Positions 12,660 to 24,945 of a DNA stretch of 64,000 bases are shown here, in pieces; positions within the stretch are counted from its first letter, which is position 1, and each line of letters begins with the position of its first letter. Origin of the DNA: Acytostelium subglobosum LB1. Lineage: Eukaryota; Evosea; Eumycetozoa; Acytosteliales; Acytosteliaceae. The notes beneath the pieces are model-generated. The model ran no database searches. It worked only from the letters and a program-made list of their open reading frames with translations, and had not been told where the DNA came from. Location: positions 6,253 through 70,252 of the forward strand of contig NW_012236507.1 in assembly GCF_000787575.1 (NCBI RefSeq), read 5' to 3'. The position numbers and the translations under genes are program-made.

Positions 12660-14594
12660 ATGATGGACAGGGGACAAATAGAAAACTATACACTACAATC
12701 ACGATTGGGCTCTGGTGCATTTGCTCAGGTTTTCAAGGCAATTCACAAGACCAGTGGAAATGTAGTGGCCATCAAGATGATTGACGTCTATCGACTTACA
12801 GAGAGAAACTCAAAGCTGAAGGAGAACCTAAACTATGAAATCAGGATCCTAAAGTCTGTCAATCATCCCAATATTGTCACCCTCTACGATGTCTTGGATG
12901 TAAGTTTATGGCTATTGTCAACAGGACACATACATTCTCTCTTACTAACTAACTACATTCACTACTAACAACAGTCTCCCCCTCCTTCAGATTCATACAT
13001 TTACATGATTATGGAATGTTGCGAAGGTGGTGACTTCTCCAAGTATATTAGGAAGCACAAGAAGTTGTCAGAGGACAGAGCACTGTATTTTATGCGTCAA
13101 CTGGCGAATGGACTGCGATTCCTTCGAATGAATGATATCATCCACAGAGACTTGAAACCCCAGAACCTCCTCCTCTCTGACTCTTCTGATACACCCATCC
13201 TCAAGATTGCCGACTTTGGCTTTGCCCGCTTCATAGATGTTCAGTCTCTTTCTGATACATTCTGTGGATCTCCACTCTACATGGTATCTATCTATCTATA
13301 TGTACAATCTATCTTTTAACAAAAACCTTTACTAACTAACTATCACAATATCATCATCCAATAATCATACAAACAAACACACAGGCCCCAGAAATACTTC
13401 ACAGAAAGAACTACACAGTCAAGGCTGACCTATGGTCGGTAGGAGTCATCCTCTATGAAATGTTAATTGGCGAACCACCCTACAACTGCAACACAGTGGT
13501 AGACCTATTACACCAGCTGGAAACAACACGCATCAAGCTCCCTAGCAATGTGTCAATTAGCAGGGAATGTCAAGACCTTCTATACTCACTGCTTCAAACC
13601 AATGAGGCCAACAGGATATCATGGGAGGACTTCTTTTTGCATCCATGGCTAGGTTTCTCACAGAACATACCAATTGCACTGTCACCAACCTCAGCTACAA
13701 ACTACATCAACTCTGCCTCACCATTCATAGACAACAATGCTCTCTACCATCACAATAGTAGTAGCAACAGTGCCACTACTGGAATATACTCTCCATCCAA
13801 ACCTGACCGTATAGTTGGACAACAACAACAACAACACAACCAATTTGTATGTTGGTCTCACTCTATTTCATTATCAATTTGATTGCTAACTCTACTAACA
13901 TATATCTATATTATTAGAATATTAATGATGGACAACAACAACCAAAGAAGAATACTACATCATCATCATCAATCGACTTTGAAAAGGACTGTGTTATACT
14001 GGACGATGAGGAATCTATCAATACCCTCGAAAGAATTGGCAAACGAGCAGTGGCAATAGCAGAATTGGGCGACCTTAGACAGTTCGAACCTAGCGAATGC
14101 GTGCCTCTTTATCTAAAGGCGTTGCTTCTCATCAAGTCCAGATTGCAAGGCAGCACACCCAACTTCTCCTTTGGCTCACCAAACCTCTATCGATACAACG
14201 CAGTCACAGAGAAGCTGCGGGAATCATTGCGCGAATACCTGGACAAGACATTGAAACATTACGCTAGAGGTCTCGAGCCTAGTCAAACATTCTCACCCAA
14301 CAAGTTCATCTACGACACTGCGTTGGAGATGGGCAGGAATGGAGGAGTGGAGGAGATGTACAAAGACTATCCAAAGTCTTTGCAATACTACACTGATGGT
14401 CTCCTACTACTTGAGTACCTATTATCGATATCAGTTGACAAGGAGGATCAAGGTGTTTTGAGCAAATGTATGTGTGATATTTATATTGTTATGTAACACT
14501 CTTAGTCATTACTAACTGGATCTTGCACTATCTTCTAGACATTAATTCGTTCAACGAGAGAATACAGTACTGTACACAATTGTCATCTAGGTGA
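12660..14594 (+). CDS. atg1: Autophagy-initiating protein kinase Atg1 (ULK family)
   Basis: Five exons (12660-12899, 12975-13283, 13385-13846, 13918-14467, 14539-14594) encode 538 residues. The kinase domain spans about residues 12-270: glycine loop LGSGAFAQVFKA, VAIK lysine, HRDLKPQNLLL catalytic loop, DFGFARF, and a GSPLYM-APE activation segment split by intron 2. The order and sequence (MIMECCEGGDFSKYIRKH, LRFLRMNDIIHRDLKPQN) are typical of Atg1/ULK. A Ser/Asn/Gln-rich linker follows, then a helical C-terminal region (from about residue 345, KRAVAIAEL to QLSSR) like the EAT/MIT tandem that binds Atg13 and membranes. It is shorter than yeast Atg1 mainly because of a short linker. The last exon is only 56 nt. 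All junctions keep frame. It acts in the cytosol at the start of autophagosome formation and in dictyostelids supports starvation development. Confidence 0.92.
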
Positions 14595-14695
14595 TAGGTA
14601 GATGGAGCCAATAATCAAATAAAACGACTCGTTTTGTTGGGTTCACATCACTTTATTTGCAAAAGTCATAAATTTAATACAAACATAGAATAAGG

Positions 14696-15922
14696 ATGTT
14701 GGGTCAGATTCAAAGTACTCTGATGAGATTCACCTCTTCATCAACAACGATGAAACTGATGAGAAGTAGCACATTATATACTTCTAGCTATTCAAATACA
14801 TTCTGCAGATGTCCTCCAATCAACAACAACAACAACAACACAAGAGGAAAGAGACAACCACAATCAAAAAGAATCCAATCATCATCATCATCACAAATAA
14901 GAGAGGAGGCATCTATTGTCAATCAAGTTCAGAGAGATTATCAAATTAGACGAGCTGAAGCAAAGCGAGCGAAACATATTCCCGATGGCATTGACGACAG
15001 TACAGAGGAGAAATTTCAACTACAACAACGTGATCGCAATGAGAACATCATTGGATACCAATCAGTGTTGAGTGCCTGGGAGAATCGTAATCCTGACCAC
15101 TTGAAACAACTATATATCACTCGCGACCTATACAATAGAAAGATGGATAGTCTAAAGGCGTTGGTTCAGTTCTTCACACAGGAAGGCAAGTCCTATCGTT
15201 TGATCGAAGACAAAGATGAGATGAACCAGTTGGCTGGCACCATTCACCACGAGGGCATTTGCATGGTGTCAAAGACAAGACCAATGATGACGCTACACGA
15301 ACTGTTTGAACAAGAGACAAGACGTGCCAATGCCAACAGCACTCCACCAAAGACACACTCAACCATTACCTCCCCGATCATCTCCAAAGAGCCCAACAGA
15401 AATCCATCGGTACTGGATCGACCGATCATTGTTGTGTTGGACAACATGGAAATGGACAATGTTGGACCAATCATCAGGTCATGTGCATCATTTGGCGTTC
15501 GCACTGTGATATCACTCAATCAGTCACTGTTGTCCAATGGCGAGAGTATCATCTCACCATCAAGATACCTAACTAGTCGAGGTGCGATGGAGTATGTGGA
15601 CATTGTAGAGACACCTAGCATCACCAAGTTGGGTGACATTTTGATGGAGTTCAAAGTCTATGGATGGGAGATCATATCGATCATTGGTAGGGAACGCAAT
15701 GCACCCTTGTCGATATTCAGTGACGATAGTATCAAATCGCTTGGCACCAAACCACTGATAGTGTTGCTTGGTTCCGATGGTAAAGGTATATCGTCGACCC
15801 TCTTGCGTCTCACTGACAAAGATATCCATGTCCCAAGCTATGTCATCAATGGTGGTCTCAATGCATCACAATCCATATCAATTATCCTTTCAGAGTGCTG
15901 GAGACTGCACGGCAGGAAATAA
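14696..15922 (+). CDS. SpoU/TrmH-family RNA 2'-O-methyltransferase
   Basis: A single exon of 408 residues. The N-terminal 60 residues are Ser/Arg/Thr-rich without acidic runs, consistent with a mitochondrial presequence. Residues about 120-185 resemble the SpoU substrate-binding domain (VLSAWENRNPDHLKQLYITR, IHHEGICMV). The C-terminal SPOUT knot shows motif 1 (DNVGPIIRSCASFGV), motif 2 (IVLLGSDGKGIS, with Asp where bacterial members usually carry Glu) and motif 3 (INGGLNASQSISIILSE). The family methylates the ribose of tRNA or rRNA using S-adenosylmethionine; a mitochondrial 21S/16S rRNA role like that of Mrm1/MRM3 is an inference from the leader. An Asn run interrupts the N-terminus. It starts 101 bp after atg1 on the same strand; 3' of it is a T-run at about 15951-15965. 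Confidence 0.87.
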   Translation: MLGQIQSTLMRFTSSSTTMKLMRSSTLYTSSYSNTFCRCPPINNNNNNTRGKRQPQSKRIQSSSSSQIREEASIVNQVQRDYQIRRAEAKRAKHIPDGIDDSTEEKFQLQQRDRNENIIGYQSVLSAWENRNPDHLKQLYITRDLYNRKMDSLKALVQFFTQEGKSYRLIEDKDEMNQLAGTIHHEGICMVSKTRPMMTLHELFEQETRRANANSTPPKTHSTITSPIISKEPNRNPSVLDRPIIVVLDNMEMDNVGPIIRSCASFGVRTVISLNQSLLSNGESIISPSRYLTSRGAMEYVDIVETPSITKLGDILMEFKVYGWEIISIIGRERNAPLSIFSDDSIKSLGTKPLIVLLGSDGKGISSTLLRLTDKDIHVPSYVINGGLNASQSISIILSECWRLHGRK

Positions 15923-16583
15923 ACCTCGAGGTTCGGGAACTTTTTGCGCTGATTTTTTTTTTTTTATTCATTCGTGCAGGCGACCACTTACTTAAATTAT
16001 GTGTTTCAGCACAGTCTCTCTTCATTCTACAACCTTGTTACACGTAAGTACACCTACAAACACATATCCACCTTCACAACTATTACTACCATGATGAAAA
16101 AATTTTGCTACTTCTGTAACTTTATTGATGACTCATTAATCATCAAGATCTCTGATCCTATCCTATCAATTACTCCAATATATATTTATAATGCTTGTTT
16201 AATTTCTATCTCCTCTTATATTAACTTACACCTTAATCTATTCTTTAGTGATGTCCATGATCGATATGATGACCAATTTAGATGTCAATAAAGATTCTAT
16301 CATTAATGATAAACGTTAAAAACAGTTTTTTGGTGGGGAAGATTGATGGTGTCTGGCTGATGCAAAGGAAAATCGGTTCAAGCCGATATTTCGAATAGAA
16401 ATTTGATAGAAAAGGTGATGTCATCGAGATCTATTAAGTGGTCCACCTAGGTTATGATTATTGATCAACCAAACAGTGTGGCGGTGTAGAAGAGTTCTGG
16501 TCCTTCATCCAAACCTTTAAACAACAACAATTGTTACACAAACAATCATATAATATATATATATTCCAAAACGCACATAGATC
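15923..16583. other. Intergenic region
   Basis: The spacer holds a T-run just after the methyltransferase gene and an ATATAT stretch just before the next start. Around 16390-16430 there are two small adjacent hairpins (ATCGG...CCGAT, and ATTTC...GAAAT). They do not make a tRNA. The 105-codon frame at 15974-16291 is low-complexity and is not called. Confidence 0.5.
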
Positions 16584-19500
16584 ATGAGTCCAGTGCCTTC
16601 CCAACCTTTGGTAGACTTCCAAGATGAGCAGTTGAATACAACTAGAAATGGTATGGATATTTGGATTGCCAATGTATCCTTTGAATGGTCACAGTGTCAC
16701 TAACAAAATACAATACACTCGAATCATAACAACAGAGATTCTTGATTTGATTGACAAATCAAAGGTCCACTATGATAGCCAATTTATTGGAGGTGTCAAG
16801 GCTGTCATCCCAACATACGTGGACTTTGCCTCGTTGTCCAGCTACTCAAAGAGCGACAAGTCCAATGTATTGCGAGGCATCAAGAGCAATATAGCAGGCC
16901 TCATGAAGCAAGTGGCCTCTGCCTTTGATAAAATGGACGCCGTCAACAAGTCCAATGTACAGACTTATATTACAAGGATTGTGATCACCAACGTACCTGG
17001 CAAAGCCTCAACGTCCAAGAAGTCCTCCTTCTCTGCCGATGGAACTCTAGAAGTTGGTACCATATTTGAGGACGCCATCAACTGTTCCTACTATGTTGAG
17101 AAGAAGATCATCACTGCTCTCAACGAGTTCCGTCCGTCACAAGGCGCAGTTGTGCCTGATAAAGTGGCCGCTTTTGAGCCAGCTCCAACTTCAGAACCTT
17201 CCCCTGCAATTGCTGCCGCCATTTCAGCTCCACCTCCAGTCTCTGCCAGCGGTCTTGATCTTTCACAACCCACATATCCTGTTGCTGCCCAAGAGACACT
17301 CAAGCTTGAGATTCTGAGCATCCTCAAGCCAGTCCGCATTGAGTCAGTGGTGCTAGGAAAGCCAGCATTTGAGATGCCAATCTATGTTGATTGGGCAAGT
17401 ATGTCCCTCAGTCCAGATGTCACGAGTGTCCTGCGTTCCGTCAAGACCAACATTCCCAACATTGTCAAGCAGATCGTGCCATCACTCACCAAGGTGGATG
17501 AGGTCAGAAAGGCAGCCGTGGGTGACTACCTTGTGTCAATGGTAGTCCAGAACGTACCTGGTAAAGCCTCAACGTCCAAGAAAGCTTGTCTTACCCACGA
17601 GGGCATGCTTATCATCACCCTGCCACTGGAGGACTCGCTCAACTGTTCCTATTACCTCGACAAGAAGATAACAACTGCACTCAATGAGTTTATTCCTCAG
17701 AGTGGATACCAACCACAGGAGAAGTTCATTTCTCCACCAGTTGCAGTAGTCGCACCAGCGGTCGTTCAAGCTGTCGCTCAGCCAGTAATCCAACAACAAA
17801 GACCACCAGTAGTTTATCAACAACAACCACCAGCAGTTGTATATCAACAACAACCAGTACAACAACCAAAGCCAGTGGCTGTCGCACCACCAGCACCAGT
17901 TCCCGTACCTATTGCTGAGCCAAAGGAGAAGGGTCGTCCAGAGATGGAGTACAAGCCAACATTCAGTGATCCAGCTCAACAATTCCTTGTCCGAGAGATT
18001 GACCAATTCCTCAACCACTTCAAGCTTGTCGATGACAAGGACGTTCCAATTGGTGCACCCATCTATCTGGATTGGGCTTCAATCATGGTCTACCCCACGG
18101 CAGTGAAGCAGAGCACAGTTCTTCGCAATGTCAACCTGACTCTCTACCGAATGTTGAGAGAGACAGTCAATGCCGTCAAGCTGTCCTGTACTGATTTCGC
18201 CATGGGAGGAACTATTCGTGCCTACCTGCGCTCAATGACCTTCCAGAACATTCAAGGTGTATCCACAACTGCAAAGAAAGTTCTCTATGAAGATGGACAC
18301 CTCATCATTCAGACAGTCTTTGAGGACCTTGGAAACTGTGCCATGTACTTTGACTCCAAGGTTATACAGGCGTTCCCAGCTCGCCCATCAACACCCACTC
18401 CAAAGAAGCCAGAGCAAGCGCAACTCATCAGAGAGGAACTGGACATCCGTCTGCTTGCCCACCGTGATGTCACCGCCCAGGAGGGTGGTCACTTGTTGGT
18501 GCCACCCTGTCCAGTCACAATGGATTGGTCATTCCAGACCAACAAGGCATACGAGTCTGCAGGTATTGAGCCCAATCTCATTGGCACCAGCAATCCAATA
18601 ATGACCGATCTCTTGGGTGCCCTCTCCACGTTCAATAGCAAGGAGGTGGAGATATTGAGACGCGAGATCACAAAGATTGTGTTTGTCCAAGCGGCACCTG
18701 GCAAGACAATGTTTGAGAAACGTAGCGTTGTCATGGCAGACGATGGTACTCTCAACATCATCTCTATATTCGAGGACCGTACCGAGGGTGGCAAGGGATT
18801 CCGTGATCGCTTCATCAACAGCTTCAAGGCTCGTCTCTACAAGGTACAGATCAGAGACACCATCATCCCTGCCATTGCCAAGTCAATCGACGAGTCTGTG
18901 CGCTCTCGTGTCAAGGATAACTACCTGGACAAGATTGTCGTGCCCTCCGATGCCAGCTACCAGGCCAACGTCGTCTTTAATTGGACGATCATTGAGAAGG
19001 AGTCACCAGAGAGTCAGGTCAACACATACCGTGCCGTCACTGAGAAGCTTGGAGTTGGTCACGGCTTTGCCGAGGAGCTTCGCAAAGCCATCTGTGATAT
19101 ATGTTCCTATGATGTTGGCAAGAGTGCATTCCTAGCAACCAATCGATTCGTCCTCACCAACATCATGAACGCCAAACAGGAGACCAACAAGTTCTCATGT
19201 GGCAACACATGGGAGTTGACCGCCACCTTCCATGATCCAGCCAACAATCGCAACACTTCGTCTTCGATGAATGTCTACTTCAAGGAGCAACTCAAGGTGG
19301 CCTTCCCCTGTGCCATCCAAGATACATTCCCACAGATCGCCTCGTTGGTTGATGAACTTGCCAGTGCCACATCAAAGAAGGTCCCAGTGGTTATGAACTA
19401 CGATTCATGGAGAACGTATGCCAGGTTCACCAATGATCAGTTTGCCTACAAGTCCATCAAGTCTATCGCGGTCACCGTTCCAGGCTCTGGTCTGAGGTGT

Positions 19501-21276
19501 GTTACCACTCTATGTAGAGATGCTATCGTCAAGAAGGAGTACTGCACCAAGGTCAACTCAATCAACATTGAGTATGATGTGACTGATCAAGTGAAGAAAC
19601 AGAGAAACAAGGATCCAAACGTCGTGGCCACTCTCGACAGTAAGACTGGATGCCTTACCTTCAAGCTAAACTTTGTCGATGGTCTGCTTGGAGAGAAGAT
19701 GCCATCATGGGACTACCAGTTTGAGTTGGCATTGGGTACCCGTCCACTCAAGATTGCCCGCTCAATGGAGAACAACAAGGCAGAGTTGAGTGCAGTCTCG
19801 AGCGAGATTACCTCTCTCATTGGCAAGACTGTGCAGGTCAGCGTCAACTACAAGTCCTTCATTGATCACCGCAACTTTTTGCACGAGCTTGAGGAGCCTG
19901 TCTACACCAAGATCATTGCTTCATTTGCTCAGTGGCTAAGAGCTGGTTGGGTCAAGCACGACCAGACCGCCGAACTCACCACCTACGCCACAGTCAAGGA
20001 GTCACTGCAACGCCAGCTTACCTCCATCCAGTTCCATCTGTGCTGTGAGAACAACCAAAGAGAGGTCTACGACTTTGAACTCAAGGGCACCGAACTCAAT
20101 GTCTCTATCAACCTGTCTGGTGCTATCGATGGCAAGACCATGCCATGGCGCATCACTCTGGAGGGCATATTCAAGTTGCGCAATCTCAAGATCAAGGAGG
20201 AGATTGCCAAGAGAATCGACCTATCAAAGAACAAGGCACTGATCTCCAAGATGGTTGGCAAGAATATCGAGCTGGTGATCGACTGGGCCTCGCTCGAGTC
20301 CGACTCGGCCTTCTCCACCAACGTCGATGACTACATCACCTACATGCATCGCTTTGCCGAGGAGATCCCATCTCGCTTCCCCACTCAGTATGGTTTTGGC
20401 GAGTTGGTCGAGTACCAAGAGGTGCAGCAGACCATTCAGACACAGGTGGACACAATGAAGATCGTCGCCACGTCCAGTGGTTTGGTGGCCGACTTGGTTG
20501 GACGCACATTGGAGATCCACGTTGGTGTGCGCAACATCAACAAGTTCCTCAAAGACACTGCCGATGACTTTGAGTGTTATGGTCGCGAGGTTGAGAACGC
20601 TCTCGGTCTCCGTCTGCAGATCGTTCGTGGCTACATCAAGCGTAACGAACCAAAGTTCCTCCAAGAGACTATTAGACGTCTGACCGATGCCGTGGAGAAC
20701 GTGGTCCGTGTCGAGATTGACTGGGAGTCGATCATCCAACATGCTGGCTTCCTCAAGTACGTTGACTTCAAGCCAGTGTTGGCCAACATTCTCAAGTTGC
20801 CCGCACAACTCCATCCAGTGCAACAGTTGTGCCGTGAGAACCTTGCCGCCAAGAAGGCACTGTCCATCGTACCCACCTACACTTTCAGAGTGGACGGCAC
20901 CAACTCTGTCAACGAATCAGAGTTCTGTGAGAACAAGTTTGGAGTGGACTGGGTGCGAGCATCCTACTTCAAGCCACCTGCAAAGGACCACATCCTGATC
21001 ACCGTCAATGTCGGTCGTATGATCATGGAGCCATGTGACCTCGAGTTGGAGGACAAGATTGAGTTCCTCGTGACACCTGACCTGGCAGAGGAGCGTTACC
21101 TGAAGAAGTTGGCACGTAAGGATCGTGAGGATGACCTCGCCTATCGTCGTAAGCAATCAGCTCGTGAGGATGCCTATCATCAAGAGCAAATGAGAATGGA
21201 TCAGCGAATGCTCGACTCGTCCAATCAACGTAACAGAGAGCTCTCACAGTTGAATCGCAAGCTAAGCCGTTGGTAA
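16584..21276 (+). CDS. Large protein of about nine diverged ~140-aa repeats, unknown family
   Basis: Exon 1 (16584-16650) and exon 2 (16736-21276) join across an 85-nt intron to encode 1,535 residues. I do not recognise the family. The body is a series of about nine related modules of 130-155 residues. Each has a helical start, a strand motif of the form hydrophobic-x-hydrophobic-[DN]-[WYF] (TYVDFAS, IYVDWAS, IYLDWAS, VTMDWSF, VVFNWTI, VVMNYDSW, VSVNYKSF, LVIDWASL, VEIDWESI), a middle helix region and a closing strand-helix. Modules 1-3 (about residues 23-154, 208-341, 437-571) are most alike and share NVPGKASTSKK-like loops; later ones drift. Linkers after modules 1 and 2 are Pro/Ala- and Gln/Pro-rich. 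The last 60 residues are a charged helix (KKLARKDREDDLAYRRK). No signal peptide or membrane segment is seen. Codon use resembles the neighbours. Confidence 0.85.
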
Positions 21277-21587
21277 AAGTCATACTTTGTATAATAAACT
21301 ATTAATTAATTAATTTTGTTTACCACAAAAAACTATGATCAGATTCGAGTGTTTGGTGGGTGTAGGAAGTATCCAACTCTGATCATTGGCAAAGTGAGTG
21401 GGGGACAATCAATCATTCACCTCTCGCTCTCACTCTTTCTTTCTCTTTTGTATCTTGTAAGAATTAAATCTATAAATATTTATATATTATTGTGTCAAAC
21501 ATATTACAAATATCTCTCACAAGGTCAATCAAAAGAGCGAGAGTTACATACATACATTACAACAAACAAACAAACAAACAAACAACT

Positions 21588-24500
21588 ATGGTTGGTGGAC
21601 TACCCAATTCCAAACTCTGGAACATAGAGTACAACGACTTGGTGTTCAAAGAAGTTATAGGCAAGGGTAACTTTGGCAATGTGTATAGAGGATCATATCT
21701 TGGTGTAGAGGTGGCCATCAAACAGATTCCATCCTTTGACGACCCAGACTATTGCAAATATACAGAGCGCGAGGTCAAGGCACTGCGATACATCAGACAT
21801 CCACAGGTGGTACACTTCTTTGGTGCCTGTCACCATACAACAGGATTCTATCTGATCACAGAGTTTGTGGATGGTCCCGACGTTAGACAATTTGTCAAGT
21901 GCACCATCAAGCCACCCAGATGGACACAACGTGTATCACTAGCGTTGTCCGTGGCACAGACCTGCTTCTTCCTGCACTCCAAGAATATAATACATCGTGA
22001 TCTCAAGACAAAGAACGTTCTGATGACCAGAGGCGGTGCAGCAAGTCTGCTCAATAGCACAGACCACTTCAAGACCAAGTTGTGTGACTTTGGTTTCGCA
22101 CGTGTTGGTTCACAGTACTCGACAGGATGTGACAGCAGCAGCAGTGACGACGACTCTCAGTCCGACGTTGATGATGATCTCTACGACACCAATGGAAATG
22201 GCACCAAAGCATCTGGACGTCTCAGGAGGATGAGCATCTGTGGAACACCGAGCTTCATGGCACCAGAAATCCTGCTACAGAAGAAGTATGACTGGAGCGT
22301 CGATGTCTTCTCCTATGGTGTCATTCTGGCCGAGCTCATCACATTCAAGCGACCGGGCAAGGACTTTTGGGTGCGCAACTCTACCAATGGTTTCGATATC
22401 AACGTGGAGGAGCTGAAGGAGAACATCGCCATTCCAAACGATTGTCCTACTGTATTCTATGACCTTTGTATCAAGTGTTGCCAGTACGAGCCAAGCCAAC
22501 GACCAAAGTTCTCAGACATCATACACATCCTGGAGGCCTTGATGCAAACTCTAGAGACAGAGAACGGCGCGACTTCCCCTCTGGTAAATGGTGGTGGCAA
22601 CTTGTCCAACAGTAACAGCGGTTCACTACCAGTTGGTGCTGATCTCACAGTCAGTGACACATCCATTCCCAACATCTATCCAATCACTGTGTTCAAGGAT
22701 CGCAAAAGACAGACATTGGGTACTATTGCCAACAGACTGACTAGCAACAGGAAGCAGTCCAATGCCGCCAGCACAGCAACAACAACACTTGGACAACAAC
22801 ATCAACAGCAAACAGAGCGAGAGGGTGTACTCAAACTACCCATCCACCAGTACTCCAATGGTTGGAAGGAGTTTGGTGTGGATGGCTTTGCCAAAGTCTG
22901 GATAGTCTATCATTCAAATATGATTAGAATCCAGTAAGTAATACTTTTTTGCTTTTGTTATACTTGTTCTTAATAACTGACTATCCCATCATCACTATAG
23001 TGATCGTAAATCTAAACATAACCTTACACAGTTGATAGAGGTGACACCTGCCAGAGTGATAAAGATATCAAAGAACTCAATGACCATTGCATTCTCTGAT
23101 CCAAACATTGCCAATGGAACACCGATCATCAATGTCAAACCATACTATGAGACCTATCCACATGTGCAGTACATTGTCACCAATGAGATGAAGCGATCAG
23201 CATCAATACTCACCAACGGTCTGTGTCTGTCCTACGATGACAAGATTTTCTGGAAGGACAACAATGAGCTCGTTGTCAGACTTCAGTCGTACGCAAGACG
23301 ATGGCTGCATCGAACCCGCTACAATCGCTTCAAGAGCAGTTGGAGCACACCGAGCACTCGTGCAATGTCTGCTCAGGAGCTACATGGTCAACAGAAGCAA
23401 TGGATTGGTTTGGTTGACCAGCTGATCACATCGGAGCACGACTACAGACGTCAGTTGGACTACATCCTCAAGAGCTATCTGGCGCCACTGCAGTCAAAGT
23501 TCCGCATCAACAAGCCACTGCTCAACTACAAGGAGATCGCCTCTATCTTTTCCAACATCGAGACAATCTATGATCTCCACACTGTATTCATATCGACACT
23601 CAAGTTCTTCTCGACACTGGCACCATTCTACACAACAGCTGCCTCTGATGAGACCAGGAGCAACAACGCCAAGATCACCTCGTCCAACAAGGACAACACC
23701 GTCTATCAATACCAGACGATATCACAGTTCTTTATCAAGAACTTCAACCAGATGAAGAACATCTATGGCAAATACATGTACAACTTCAAGTATGCGATGA
23801 ACACTCTGTCATGGTGCCGTCTGAATCCAGACTTTGCCTCTTTCACCAAGCATGCCAACGTGTCTGGTGAAGACGAGTTTGATTTGGCTCCTCTGCTCTC
23901 TCTGCCAATCAATAGGATCCAAAAGTACCAGCTGCTGTTTGAGAACCTGACCAAGTGCACTCCCCTGGATCACCCCGAGAACAAACACATTGCCGCTGCC
24001 TTCTCATTGATCAAGGAGATATCCAGCTTCCTACAGAATCAACTGGAGATGTCAGTCAACTACAGCAGCATCATGTCAATCGAAACGATGTTGCTCGATG
24101 ATGGCAAGGGACGACAGTCACTCATGCAGAGTGGACGTTGGTTTGTCAAGCAGGGCGCACTGGAGGAGACTTCAAGCAAGCAAAAGTACTACATCTACTT
24201 GCTGTCGGACCTGTGTCTTATCACAAAACCATTCAAGTCCAAGAGCTCACAGGACTCTGCCAACAACCAGAAGTACTACTACCGAGAGAAGTTCTGTGTC
24301 CACCTCAAGGACCCAGAGGTGTCGATGAAGTTCAATCCAGATGTCGTGAATGGTGTGATTCTCAACATGGGCCTTCTTACAGGCAACAAGTGCTACAGAT
24401 TCGTTGCAGCAAGCGAGGAGGAGGCCAACGAATGGGTTGGAGAGTTTGAGAGAACAATCTCAAACTGTAGCAAGGCATCAACTCTGACCACACCAGGAAC

Positions 24501-24891
24501 AGAGGAACCATTGAAGTATGGTTCACAGGTGGTTGGTAGTGGACCAAACAACAACAACGACAACGTAATGGATGTTAACTCGAATGGACATCACACAGAG
24601 ACGTTCAAAGAACCATTGGCCGAGAAGGAGAAAGGTTTCATCAAGAGACTTCGACAAAAGAGCGTCTCTTCTGGCTCCCCCGACAGGAGAGAATCTCTTG
24701 CGATTCCACCAACACCTTCCACACCAATTGTGTTGTCTTCATCGGCGTCCAACACACCTACACTCACTTCAGCCAACAACAGCGAGAAGAAGAAGTTCTC
24801 CACTTTTGTCATGAAGAAGTTCAAGAGATTGAGTGTCAACTTCTCAGCCGTCAACGATAAATCAAAGGGAAGAGAAGACAGCGTTGATTAG
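21588..24891 (+). CDS. Protein kinase-RhoGEF fusion (Kxc type)
   Basis: Two exons (21588-22933, 23001-24891) encode about 1,078 residues. The N-terminal kinase domain (about residues 15-345) has GKGNFGNVYRG, VAIKQ, HRDLKTKNVLM, DFGFARV and GTPSFMAPEI, with a Ser/Asp-rich insert between DFG and the APE motif. After a low-complexity linker comes a PH-like segment split by the intron (GWKEFGVDGFAKVWIVYH), an IQ motif at about 540-560 (VVRLQSYARRWLHRTRY), a Dbl-homology domain at about 583-805 (LVDQLITSEHDYRRQLDYIL, LPINRIQKYQLLFENL) and a PH domain at about 820-935 (GRWFVKQGALEE, EEEANEWVGEF). This layout matches the dictyostelid 'kinase and exchange factor for Rac' proteins, which link kinase signalling to Rac and actin. 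The ATG at 21588 is chosen because upstream in-frame sequence is AAAC-repeat leader. It converges with the next gene at 54 bp. Confidence 0.9.
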
Positions 24892-24945
24892 AGTCAATAC
24901 TATATATAAATATTACTATTACAACAAACAACTACATTGTTTACT

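Noticed and set aside
15974-16291. Plus-strand frame of 105 codons
   Set aside because: Composition is that of AT-rich intergenic DNA, with no recognisable motif and no splice partner.
16385-16415. B-box-like GGTTCAAGCC suggesting a tRNA
   Set aside because: The stem ATCGG/CCGAT has a six-base loop instead of seven, and no A box, anticodon stem or acceptor stem can be built around it.
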